In this document: one piece after another, positions 52,056-59,783 of the stretch | How the letters are laid out: each line of letters opens with the position of its first letter | Numbering within the stretch: position 1 is the first letter of the stretch | NCBI GenBank assembly: GCA_001799395.1 | Contig: MGTJ01000008.1 | Location: 3,783 to 67,782 of the forward strand | Origin: Desulfobacterales bacterium RIFOXYA12_FULL_46_15 | Lineage (GTDB): Bacteria > Desulfobacterota > Desulfobacteria > Desulfobacterales > Desulfobacteraceae | Direction: 5' to 3' | Length of the DNA: 64,000 nucleotides | Made by a program: the position numbers and the translations under genes | The notes under the pieces: model-generated | The model's input: the letters and a program-made list of their open reading frames with translations, nothing else | What the model was told of the DNA's origin: nothing | Databases searched by the model: none

Positions 52056-53051
52056 ATGAAGAGAATTATGTTTCCGGCCTTTTTAATCTTTTGCATGAGT
52101 ATTTTTTTTACGCTCGATGCAGTTGCTAAAACCGAACTTACCTATGCGGATTTCTTTCCCCCGACCCACAAACAAAGCCAGCTTGCAGCAAGCTGGTGTG
52201 CTGAAATACAAAAAAGAACAAACGGTGAGGTTGTGATAAAATATTATCCGGGCGGTACTCTGGCAAAAGGCCCCCAGATATATGACGGGGTTGTAAGCGG
52301 AATCGCAGATGTGGGACTGACCGTGCTTTCCTATACTGCAGGACGATTCCCGGTTGCTACAGCCATTGATCTTCCCATGGGATATAAAAACGGAACTCAG
52401 GCAACCAAGGTAGCCAATGCAGTTCTGAACAAATTCCAGCCCAAGGAATTTGATGATACCCAAATTATGTATCTCCATGCCCATGGCCCCGGCCTTCTTC
52501 ACACCAGCAGCAAAAAAGTGGTTACACTGGATGACATGAAGGGCCTTAAAATCAGGGGAACAGGAACCAGCGGAAGTGTTGTTGCGGCCCTTGGCGGATC
52601 GCCGGTGGGTAAGCCCATGAATGAATCTTATGAATTGTTGCAGAAAGGGGTTGTAGACGGAGCTCTTTATCCGGCTGAATCCAATAAGGGGTGGAAACTG
52701 GGAGAAGTTGTAAAATATATGACTGAGAACTATTCTACTGCTTATTCACTTGCTTTTGGTGTCATGATGAACAAAGCAAAATGGAATGCGTTGTCACCGG
52801 AAATACAGAAAACCATTAATGAAATTAATGCGGAATGGATCGTTAAACATGGAGAAGGGTGGGACGAAATCGATAAGGCAGGAATGGATTTCTTTAAGGA
52901 AAAAGGCGGAGAATTGGTGCCCCAGAGTGCTGAAGAATCATCAAAATGGCAGAAAGCCATAGCCCCGGTTTTTGATGAATATATCAAAAGTGCAGGCGAA
53001 AAAGGGGTTGACGGAAAAGCAATTATTGATTTCATTAAAGCAAATATGTAA
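52056..53051 (+). CDS. TRAP-type DctP solute-binding protein
   Basis: 331 aa with a signal peptide of about 24 residues. Family motifs are LTYADFFPPTHKQSQLAASWC, EVVIKYYPGGTLAKGPQIYDGVVSGIADVGL and MKGLKIRGTGTSGSVVAALGGSPVG, the last containing the Arg that binds the substrate carboxylate. No dctQ or dctM genes follow; the next genes are rubredoxin and cydBA on the other strand. It is preceded by 170 bp without a gene and has GGAG near the start. An aromatic or fatty acid used by the upstream ligase is a possible ligand (inference). Confidence 0.88.
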   Translation: MKRIMFPAFLIFCMSIFFTLDAVAKTELTYADFFPPTHKQSQLAASWCAEIQKRTNGEVVIKYYPGGTLAKGPQIYDGVVSGIADVGLTVLSYTAGRFPVATAIDLPMGYKNGTQATKVANAVLNKFQPKEFDDTQIMYLHAHGPGLLHTSSKKVVTLDDMKGLKIRGTGTSGSVVAALGGSPVGKPMNESYELLQKGVVDGALYPAESNKGWKLGEVVKYMTENYSTAYSLAFGVMMNKAKWNALSPEIQKTINEINAEWIVKHGEGWDEIDKAGMDFFKEKGGELVPQSAEESSKWQKAIAPVFDEYIKSAGEKGVDGKAIIDFIKANM

Positions 53052-53092
53052 CACTCATATCATTTCATACTGAAATTCCTTGTAAAACAAAG

Positions 53093-53125
53093 CGGCCGGG
53101 CAAAGAAAACATTTCTGCCCGGCCG
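53093..53125. terminator. Hairpin between dctP and rubredoxin genes
   Basis: CGGCCGGGC and GCCCGGCCG pair exactly around a 15-nt A/T-rich loop. It lies between convergent genes. The T-tract is poor on the plus side (TCTGAATTA) and moderate on the minus side (CTTTGTTTT), so it best fits as terminator of the cyd-rubredoxin transcript. Confidence 0.65.
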
Positions 53126-53138
53126 TCTGAATTAATAT

Positions 53139-53297
53139 CTACTCTTTTTCAAAATCGTCTTTTGAAGCACCGCAGATGGGGCAGCACCAATCAGCCGGAA
53201 GATTTTCAAAGCTTGTTCCCGGGTCAATACCGTTGTCCGGGTCGCCGTCTGCCGGGTCATACACATAGCCGCAAGGTCCGCAAACATATCTGTCCAT
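53139..53297 (-). CDS. Rubredoxin
   Basis: Too short for the ORF track. Hand translation gives 52 aa beginning [19 protein letters not shown] and ending [15 protein letters not shown]. The two CxxCG knuckles bind one iron; [15 protein letters not shown] is the standard rubredoxin middle. Start ATG 53297 has GGAGAGG upstream; an ATG two codons earlier is too close to it. It lies 53 bp downstream of cydB on the same strand, so it is probably the last gene of the cyd operon. It can donate electrons to the flavoprotein, superoxide reductase and rubrerythrins encoded nearby. Confidence 0.96.
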   Translation of the reverse strand: MDRYVCGPCGYVYDPADGDPDNGIDPGTSFENLPADWCCPICGASKDDFEKE

Positions 53298-53350
53298 GAT
53301 CATCCTCTCCTTTTTATTATTAATGGGTTAATTCTTTTACGTTTTTTATA

Positions 53351-54379
53351 TCAATATGCATCTTCCATATCAAGTTCTTCCTGGGTTACAGGATGTCTGA
53401 AAAAATGATAGGACCAGGCCTGGTAAATAATAACAAGGGGAATGAAGACCAGGACAACCCCTAGCATGATTTTCAATGTCAGCGGACTGGATGAAGCATT
53501 AAAGGCGGTCAGGGAAAAATCAGCATCCATGCTGGAAGGAAATAATCTCGGGAAAAGCCCGATAATCCCGAAGAAGGTTGCACCTACAATGGTTAAGGCC
53601 GATGCAAACCAGGCTTTAAAGAATTGCTGTCTGGCCATAAAAAATCGTGTTGCAAAAAGGGCAATGACAGTTATAAGAATCACCAGGAACAGAGCCGGGG
53701 TTTTAAAATAATTCACATAAAGATCAGTGGCAAAATAGGAAGCGATGAGGAAAATGACGGCCACCGGCACAAGGACGAGCCAGATTTTTTGCGACACGGC
53801 AACAGCTCTTTGCTGCAATTCGCCGGTGGTCTTGATATTGAGCCAGTTGGCGCCATGCTGGAGAAATAATAAAACAAACAAAGCCCCTCCCAGAAGGCCA
53901 TAAGGATTCAAAAGCTTCAGGGTGTTGCCATGATAAAGCCCTTTGCCGTCAAAGGGGATGCCCTGGAAAATATTGGCAAAGGCAACCCCGAAAAGAAGGG
54001 CAGGCAGAAAGCTGCCAAGGAAAATAAATGTGTCCCATAGCTTTTTCCAGCCCCCGCTGTTGATTTTCCCCCTGAATTCAAAGGCAACTCCCCTGAAAAT
54101 AAGGGCGAATAAAATCAGCATCAAAGGTGTGTAAAGAGAAGAAAACATGACAGCATATACCTTGGGGAAGGCAGCAAAGGTAACACCGCCTGCTGTCAGA
54201 AGCCAGACTTCGTTACCGTCCCATAGAGGGCCGATGGAATTGATCATGACCCTTTTGTCCTGATCTGTTTTCCCGAGAAAGGGGTAAAGGGTCCCAATGC
54301 CGAAATCAAACCCGTCCGTCATGAAAAACACAGCCCATAAAAGTCCCCATAAAAAAAACCATATCGATTGAAGTTCCAT
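53351..54379 (-). CDS. cydB: Cytochrome bd oxidase subunit II
   Basis: 342 aa, about eight to nine membrane spans. WGLLWAVFFMTDGFDFGIGTLYPFLGKTD and GPLWDGNEVWLLTAGGVTFAAFPKVYA are conserved CydB motifs. It forms the quinol oxidase with CydA in the cytoplasmic membrane and reduces O2 to water without proton pumping. AGGAGTG precedes the ATG and cydA ends 23 bp upstream. No cydX-like small gene was seen between cydB and the rubredoxin gene. Confidence 0.95.
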   Translation of the reverse strand: MELQSIWFFLWGLLWAVFFMTDGFDFGIGTLYPFLGKTDQDKRVMINSIGPLWDGNEVWLLTAGGVTFAAFPKVYAVMFSSLYTPLMLILFALIFRGVAFEFRGKINSGGWKKLWDTFIFLGSFLPALLFGVAFANIFQGIPFDGKGLYHGNTLKLLNPYGLLGGALFVLLFLQHGANWLNIKTTGELQQRAVAVSQKIWLVLVPVAVIFLIASYFATDLYVNYFKTPALFLVILITVIALFATRFFMARQQFFKAWFASALTIVGATFFGIIGLFPRLFPSSMDADFSLTAFNASSSPLTLKIMLGVVLVFIPLVIIYQAWSYHFFRHPVTQEELDMEDAY

Positions 54380-54402
54380 ATCATCACTCCTGTATTTGTA
54401 TG

Positions 54403-55710
54403 TTAATGTGCAGCCTCAGGGCCTTTTTTGACATTTTGGGCAATGAGATAAAACCCGATGGCACCCAGAAGGCCATAGACCAGAATAAAACCGATAAGGG
54501 AAAACAAGACCTGGACGGCGGCAATCGGGGATGCAGCGTCAGCGGTTTTCAACACTCCATAGACAATCCAGGGCTGGCGTCCGACTTCGGTCACTATCCA
54601 CCCCATTTCAATGGCAAGATAGGGAAGGGGGATGGAAAAGAGCAATATTTTCATATACCCCGGGCTTTCCATGATTTTGTTTCTCCGGAACCAGCCATAG
54701 AGGCTTAAAAAAATCAACAGGGTTCCGATGATGACCATGGCCCTAAATCCGATAAAGACCGGCAAAACCGGCGGGCGTTCATCCTTTGGTATGTCTTTCA
54801 GCCCCTTGACTTCGGCGTTGAAATCGTGAAACCCGAGAAAACTCAAGAGGCCGGGCAGGGAAATGATTTCAATGGTGTTTTTTTCCAGTTTTTCATCAGG
54901 AAGGGCAAACATGACAATGGGGGCCTGGGCCTGTGTCTCCCAATGGGATTCCATGGCCGCCAGTTTTGCCGGTTGGGTCTTAGCCACATTGACCCCATGG
55001 AAATCACCAATAACAGCTACAACAATTGAACACACCAGGGCAACGGGCAAAGCGATTCTAAAGGATCGCATAAAAACATCCACATGCTGCTTTTTCAAAA
55101 GATGATAGGCAGAGATGCCCATGATGAAAAATGCCGAAAGAAGCAGTGCGGACGGAAGGACGTGGAGAATCTGAAGAATACTGTTATAATTGAAGAGAAC
55201 GGCAAAAAAGTCGGTCAGTTCCGCTCTGCCGTTGCGCATGGCATATCCTACGGGATTCTGCATAAAGCCGTTGGCGGTCAGAATCCATATGGCGGAGATA
55301 TTACCGGCAGCAGCCACCACCCACATGATAGCGGCATGGGCTTTGGCAGACATTTTTTTCCATCCGAAAATCCAGATGCCGATGAATGTGGATTCGAGAA
55401 AAAAGGCCACTGAGGCTTCAATGGCCAGAAGTGACCCGAAAACATCTCCCACATACTCGGAATATCTTGACCAGTTTGTGCCGAACTGGAATTCAAGGGT
55501 GATGCCTGTGACAACCCCCAGGGCAAAATTAATGAGAAAAAGCCTGCCCCAGAACTTGGTCATTTTCAGATATACCATGTCCCCTGTTTTCGCATACTTT
55601 GTCTCAATGTAAGCGATAATGATGGAAATCCCAAGGGTCAGCGGTACGAAAAGAAAATGGAACATGGTGGCTGCGGCAAATTGCAGTCTTGACAGAAAAA
55701 CCGGATCCAT
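54403..55710 (-). CDS. cydA: Cytochrome bd oxidase subunit I
   Basis: About 435 aa from ATG 55710, with GGAGG 5 nt upstream (the track start 55722 is 4 codons earlier). The heme-ligand region HFLFVPLTLGISIIIAY, GTNWSRYSEYVGDVFG, FFLESTFIGIWIFGWKK and GWIVTEVGRQPWIVYG with the conserved GRQPW are diagnostic. The Q-loop is of the short type. A membrane enzyme that removes O2 with very high affinity, useful to an anaerobe exposed to air. A sigma-54-type promoter lies 70-90 bp upstream. Confidence 0.96.
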   Translation of the reverse strand: MDPVFLSRLQFAAATMFHFLFVPLTLGISIIIAYIETKYAKTGDMVYLKMTKFWGRLFLINFALGVVTGITLEFQFGTNWSRYSEYVGDVFGSLLAIEASVAFFLESTFIGIWIFGWKKMSAKAHAAIMWVVAAAGNISAIWILTANGFMQNPVGYAMRNGRAELTDFFAVLFNYNSILQILHVLPSALLLSAFFIMGISAYHLLKKQHVDVFMRSFRIALPVALVCSIVVAVIGDFHGVNVAKTQPAKLAAMESHWETQAQAPIVMFALPDEKLEKNTIEIISLPGLLSFLGFHDFNAEVKGLKDIPKDERPPVLPVFIGFRAMVIIGTLLIFLSLYGWFRRNKIMESPGYMKILLFSIPLPYLAIEMGWIVTEVGRQPWIVYGVLKTADAASPIAAVQVLFSLIGFILVYGLLGAIGFYLIAQNVKKGPEAAH

Positions 55711-55781
55711 AAATTCCTCCATTTAACAATGTTTTAGCCTGATACTGGTACAATAATTAATAAATTACTTTTCTGGGAAAA

Positions 55782-55797
55782 AGCAATTCATATGCCA
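55782..55797 (-). promoter_or_regulatory. Candidate sigma-54 promoter of cydAB-rubredoxin
   Basis: On the minus strand TGGCATATGAATTGCT matches TGGCA(C/T)-N5-TTGCT, GG and GC 10 nt apart, about 75 bp before the cydA start. Only the sixth base (T for C) departs from the consensus. Confidence 0.65.
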
Positions 55798-55950
55798 TGG
55801 GTGAAAAGAAAGAAAAATTTAATTATTGAGCTTTAAATATCAGTACATTATCTGATTTTATGATTTTTGGCAAGGAGGTTATTTTTCTTTTTGAGACATC
55901 ATGAAAACAAAAAATAGAAACACTTATGTATCGATGGGGTGAGACATGGA

Positions 55951-55997
55951 TTTATCCTGCGAAAGATGTATTTCCTTTGGCAGGATAAATTTTTTTT
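55951..55997. terminator. Hairpin after the cytochrome b gene
   Basis: TTTATCCTGC (55951-55960) pairs with GCAGGATAAA (55980-55989). It follows the stop of the cytochrome b gene on the minus strand. The run of eight T is on the plus-strand side, so polarity is ambiguous; it may insulate the octaheme operon from the cydA promoter region. Confidence 0.55.
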
Positions 55998-56641
55998 CAG
56001 CTCTTTCTGACGGCTTTGGTCTCCCAGTCTTCAATTTCGGCTGTTTCAAAGACTTCTTCCCAGCCGGTGATCATCCCGGCAATATGCCCCAGGACTGAAT
56101 GCCCTGTGGTGATCATATAAAGGTGGATGATCAGAAAATTTAAAAGGAAGAGCGCAACCAGGGTGTGGATGCCGGCAAGGATGGGAAGGGAAATCAGCCC
56201 TTGCAGATCATTATAAAGATAATATAACAGTCCCGTCACCATCTGCACCGGCAGAAGCATGGCGGAAATACCGAGATAGGCAAGCCGCTGCAGCGGGTTA
56301 TGCTTTGCATGGGCTGATTTTTGAACCGGATGAGGCTTGCCCTGGAAAATATCCCATGCATAATACCGGATAACCAGAAAAAGCTTTCTGGTCGTAGGGA
56401 TGTATTGTCTCCATTCTCCTGTGGTGAAAAGCCAGAAAACAAAAAACGCAAACAGGGTAAGCCAGGACAGGCCCAGATAATTATGAATCCGGACTGCGGT
56501 TTGAAACCCAATAAAAGAATAGGTGCCGTGAATCTCAAGCCCGGTTATGATGAGAATCACGATCACAAGAGCCTGGAACCAGTGCCAGAGCCGCTCAAAC
56601 CGGGTATAAAGATAAATTTTAACAGGTTTGTTTTCAGTCAT
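55997..56641 (-). CDS. Cytochrome b (di-heme b561/HupC-like) membrane subunit
   Basis: 214 aa with four to five membrane helices. RFERLWHWFQALVIVILIITGLEIHG is the first heme helix of the prokaryotic b561 / hydrogenase cytochrome b family. Later histidines in RIHNYLGLSWLT, AGIHTLVALFLLNFLIIHLYMITTGH provide the other heme ligands. It probably exchanges electrons between the quinone pool and the periplasmic octaheme cytochrome whose gene ends just before its start (TAAATG junction, GGAGG upstream). Last gene of the operon. Confidence 0.88.
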   Translation of the reverse strand: MTENKPVKIYLYTRFERLWHWFQALVIVILIITGLEIHGTYSFIGFQTAVRIHNYLGLSWLTLFAFFVFWLFTTGEWRQYIPTTRKLFLVIRYYAWDIFQGKPHPVQKSAHAKHNPLQRLAYLGISAMLLPVQMVTGLLYYLYNDLQGLISLPILAGIHTLVALFLLNFLIIHLYMITTGHSVLGHIAGMITGWEEVFETAEIEDWETKAVRKS

Positions 56642-58273
56642 TTAGTCCTCCCTGCCGTTTCGTATGAAAAATCGACCCAGGCCGTGCAACAGGACGACCA
56701 CAAATGCCCCGAGAACAGACACCCATCCAATGGTATCGACAAGGCGGAACTGATCCCGGCCCGGCATATAAAGGTCTGTTATGTTTGCCAGCCTGGATGT
56801 CTCACGGATATGGCATTGTGTACAGGCCAATGCATTTTCCTTGGGTGCCACCATATGGGTGATGGGCACGGCATAGGTGGTCTTAGCATAATCAAATTCA
56901 CCGGAATAGGTAATGCCAAGGGTTTTATTCCCGCGTTCAATGGCATCGTTCATATCCAGGGTTGTCCAGAAGCCTTTAGGTCCGGAAAGTATAGGGGCCA
57001 GAAGCTTTTTATGGACTTTATCATAGGGCTGTTTGCCCCGGTGGATTTTAAACGGGAAGATCCGGGTCTGGGGATCGGATTTTTCCCCCACCGGCCAGCT
57101 GACCTTTACAATTTCACCCGGGTCAATGGTGTCATCCGCCGTTGTGCTGGTCAAAGACCCATTGAACCTGAAATATTCAGGAATGACATTTTTTTCCCAT
57201 TTGAATTCCCCTTTGATGGTCTTATACACCGGCTTTTTAAACTCGCCGTCTTCAACATAGGGTTTTTTGTCTTTCATTTTCCCGGCCTTTGACCAGTCCC
57301 ACAGCATCATGGTGGGATTCACCCGTGCAAAGCTCGGAATATGGCAGGCCTGGCAGGAAACCACATCCGTATGGTCATTCATCTTGGAGTCATTTTTATG
57401 GGGTATGGCGCTATGGCAGGATTCGCAGGTGATTTTAGGCGCCAGATCATCTTCAATCAGGCTTTTCCTGGAATCAACCGCCGGGTTGGTATAAATCCTG
57501 CCGGCAATATGATGATCCACAGTGGTGTGACACCGGGTACAGGTGAAATTTTTCCCATCTGTTCCCATATGCACGTCCAGCATGCGGTTGGGTTTTGTAA
57601 GAGAAGTGTCCAAATCACCATGTTTCACCCCGTCGCCGCCGCCGCCGTTAAAATGGCAGTCTCCGCAGTTTTTCCGATCAGGAAAACCGACCTTGCCGAC
57701 GGCTTTTTTAATTTCCTGCTGAATGTCTTTTGCCATTTCATGGGCCTCAGGGTCATCATCTTCTGAAAATCCCCTGATATCGGAAAAGGCTTCATCAAAA
57801 TTAAATCCGGATGAATTGTGGCATTTCAGACAATTAACCTCGCCCTGCACGCCTTTCTGGTTCCAGGCGGTATGGCAACCGAGGCAGCCTTTATCTTCCA
57901 TGGCATTGCCTGAAATACAGAAATTATTGACAGAAAACCCGGCCTTGCCATACCTTAGATCGCTTTTATCCCCGGATGCCAGCCATGTCCAGTGAATGGT
58001 CTTATGGAACTGGGTGGCGGCTTCCGAGTGGCAGGAAACACAGGCCCTGGTAATTTCTTCTCCGGATGTGAAATCCTTGTTCAGGATCTCCATTTTTTTA
58101 TGGTCTGTTGTGGTCCATTGTTTATTGTCCTTTACGGCCTGTCTGGCAAGGCGTCTTCCCGGGGCGTCTTCAGCATTCTCCGGCATGGCTGCAAGAGCCG
58201 GGGAAAGGAAGCATAAAAGGATGGTGATAAGTGCTGCAGCCAGGCCGTAAATTGATAATATCCTTTTTTTCAT
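56642..58273 (-). CDS. Octaheme c-type cytochrome, tetrathionate reductase (OTR) family
   Basis: About 543 aa from ATG 58273 (GGAGAT upstream; the track start 58357 is inside the preceding gene's end). Signal peptide ends at PALAA. Eight CxxCH motifs occur in order: CVSCH, CLGCH, CLKCH, CGDCH, CTRCH, CESCH, CQACH, CTQCH. NNFCISGN between the first two is a family mark. A C-terminal membrane anchor (GWVSVLGAFVVVLLHGLGRFF) holds it to the membrane. OTR-family enzymes reduce tetrathionate, nitrite or hydroxylamine in vitro; the physiological substrate here is unknown. Partner cytochrome b follows. Confidence 0.9.
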   Translation of the reverse strand: MKKRILSIYGLAAALITILLCFLSPALAAMPENAEDAPGRRLARQAVKDNKQWTTTDHKKMEILNKDFTSGEEITRACVSCHSEAATQFHKTIHWTWLASGDKSDLRYGKAGFSVNNFCISGNAMEDKGCLGCHTAWNQKGVQGEVNCLKCHNSSGFNFDEAFSDIRGFSEDDDPEAHEMAKDIQQEIKKAVGKVGFPDRKNCGDCHFNGGGGDGVKHGDLDTSLTKPNRMLDVHMGTDGKNFTCTRCHTTVDHHIAGRIYTNPAVDSRKSLIEDDLAPKITCESCHSAIPHKNDSKMNDHTDVVSCQACHIPSFARVNPTMMLWDWSKAGKMKDKKPYVEDGEFKKPVYKTIKGEFKWEKNVIPEYFRFNGSLTSTTADDTIDPGEIVKVSWPVGEKSDPQTRIFPFKIHRGKQPYDKVHKKLLAPILSGPKGFWTTLDMNDAIERGNKTLGITYSGEFDYAKTTYAVPITHMVAPKENALACTQCHIRETSRLANITDLYMPGRDQFRLVDTIGWVSVLGAFVVVLLHGLGRFFIRNGRED

Positions 58274-58347
58274 AGGCATCTCCATGGGTTCAGCAGATAT
58301 GAACCGGTGAAAAGAGCGGGGGATTGTCCCCATCCTTTTTTTAGTGT

Positions 58348-58698
58348 CTATTTGCATGTGGCCGGCGAAGGAGAATCCGATGCATGACCGTAAAAATAAG
58401 AATAAATATCAAGGAAGTCTTCATCGGATAATGATACCCAATGATCCTTGCAGCCGAATTCATCAAAATTTTTAGTATCAAAGATTGATTTCCATTCAGC
58501 CATGGTTTTATCGGAAGGACTGATTTTCGGGGTTGCAGATTCAACCTGGCCTGATTCCGAGCAGGATTTATATACTTTTCGATAGGTGTATTTGCCTTTT
58601 CTGTCATTGCCTTTGGGGCCTTCAGAGGCAAAGAGAATGGCATTGGATACAAGGATAAACAATGCTGCCGTAAACAGGATGGTTATTTTTTTAAACAT
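58348..58698 (-). CDS. Small exported protein of the octaheme cluster
   Basis: 116 aa with a signal peptide of about 24 residues (ending LFAS). Mature part about 92 aa with GKYTYRKVYKSCSESG, TMAEWKSIFDTKNFDEFGCKDHW, DEDFLDIYSYFYGHASDSP and a final Cys. The layout recalls the small cytochrome-like subunits of respiratory complexes, but no CxxCH heme motif is present. Three cysteines remain. AAGGAGAT precedes the start. It sits between the rhodanese and octaheme genes and probably acts with them in the periplasm. No family recognised. Confidence 0.8.
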   Translation of the reverse strand: MFKKITILFTAALFILVSNAILFASEGPKGNDRKGKYTYRKVYKSCSESGQVESATPKISPSDKTMAEWKSIFDTKNFDEFGCKDHWVSLSDEDFLDIYSYFYGHASDSPSPATCK

Positions 58699-58735
58699 GG
58701 GATATCTCCTTATTTTTATTTAATTGTTTGCCTGA

Positions 58736-59554
58736 TCAGGGTTTTACCGGTTTTTTAATTTCATATTGACCATCAGCTTTGAAGGTAATCCCGGCTTCCA
58801 CATAATATACTTCTTTTAAGGATTTTTTCAGATCCTTTGCCATATAAAAGGCTTCTCCGCTTCTGGCACCGGTTGAGCAGACAAAAACAACAGGTTTATC
58901 TTCCGGAAGGTCGTTGATCTTTTTATCAAGACTTTCCACCGGGATATTAATGGCGGTTTTAAATGATCCTTTTTTAAATTCATCCGGGTCCCGGACATCA
59001 ATGAGCAGGATGGACCCGGGATCGTCAGCAATAATTGCGGCAAAGCGTTCAAGATCAATGGCACCCTCAACTTCACCTGATTTTACAGGCACGGTATCGG
59101 CAGAGCCGCCATAGAGCGTTGCCCATTCAGGATATCCCTTGGCATAAACCTTAACGTTTTTATACCCCAGGGCCTCGGCCTTCCGGGCGGAATTATGGCT
59201 GAGTTTGCAGGTTTCTCCTTCACAATAATAAATCAGGAGGGCGTTTTTATCTTCAGGAAGAAGATTTGTTTTTTTATCAAATTCTGAAAACGGGATGCTG
59301 ACCGCTCCGGGAATGTGGCCCTTGATAAATTTTGTCTTATGGGGTCTTGAATCAATCAACATGACATTGGCGGGCATGGGATTATCCATGTGGGCTTTGA
59401 CGAAATCTGCATCCACAATATCATGAAACATCCATGACCGGTCTTCTGTCTGTGTTTCAGCGGTTTTTACGGTTTTGTCAGGGGTGCATCCGGTGAGTTG
59501 AAAAAGCCCTGAAACAAATATAAGGATCAATATGGTTGCCAAGTTTTTTTTCAT
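58736..59554 (-). CDS. Lipoprotein with two rhodanese domains
   Basis: 272 aa. Signal with lipobox LTGC (Cys near residue 23). Domain 1 (about 45-150) has MLIDSRPHKTKFIKGHIPGAVSIPFSEF and the active-site loop YYCEGETCKLS; domain 2 (about 165-265) has LLIDVRDPDEFKKGSF and the loop FVCSTGARSGEAF. Both loops contain a cysteine, so both domains could carry persulfide sulfur. Anchored in the periplasm, it would present sulfane sulfur to the octaheme enzyme or take it from it. First gene downstream of the textbook sigma-54 promoter. Confidence 0.9.
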   Translation of the reverse strand: MKKNLATILILIFVSGLFQLTGCTPDKTVKTAETQTEDRSWMFHDIVDADFVKAHMDNPMPANVMLIDSRPHKTKFIKGHIPGAVSIPFSEFDKKTNLLPEDKNALLIYYCEGETCKLSHNSARKAEALGYKNVKVYAKGYPEWATLYGGSADTVPVKSGEVEGAIDLERFAAIIADDPGSILLIDVRDPDEFKKGSFKTAINIPVESLDKKINDLPEDKPVVFVCSTGARSGEAFYMAKDLKKSLKEVYYVEAGITFKADGQYEIKKPVKP

Positions 59555-59605
59555 AAGATCTCCATTATTATCATGGTTTATTTTTACTGATTCAAACTCC
59601 TGTTG

Positions 59606-59621
59606 AGCAATGAGTGTGCCA
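59606..59621 (-). promoter_or_regulatory. Sigma-54 promoter of the rhodanese/octaheme operon
   Basis: TGGCACACTCATTGCT on the minus strand fits the consensus TGGCAC-N5-TTGC(A/T) exactly, 52 bp before the rhodanese ATG. The divergent gene encodes a sigma-54 activator, which supports function. Confidence 0.88.
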
Positions 59622-59730
59622 TGGGTTACCGTATTCCGGTCATCAAATGGAACCTATTGAAATTAAAATTAAAATTTCTTTAAAAGGTCTTGTCCGGATA
59701 TGGGTCTTAAAAATTTTTATTTGCGTTTGT

Positions 59731-59767
59731 GTTAACAATGCGTTAAGTTAACTGTTAATAGTGTTAA
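59731..59767. promoter_or_regulatory. Cluster of GTTAA repeats, possible activator binding site
   Basis: GTTAA occurs five times, starting at 59731, 59742, 59747, 59754 and 59763, with GTTAAC twice as a 6-bp palindrome. The cluster is 110-160 bp upstream of the sigma-54 promoter, the usual distance for an enhancer site, and immediately upstream of the activator gene, which it could also autoregulate. Confidence 0.55.
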
Positions 59768-59783
59768 TCTTTGTGGAGATGAT

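Noticed and set aside
40185-53051. Complete TRAP transporters
   Set aside because: Neither DctP gene has dctQ or dctM neighbours anywhere in the window.
56321-57292. 323-aa plus-strand ORF
   Set aside because: It lies antisense to the octaheme and cytochrome b genes, whose heme motifs and start sites are unambiguous; its composition is that of a mirror frame.
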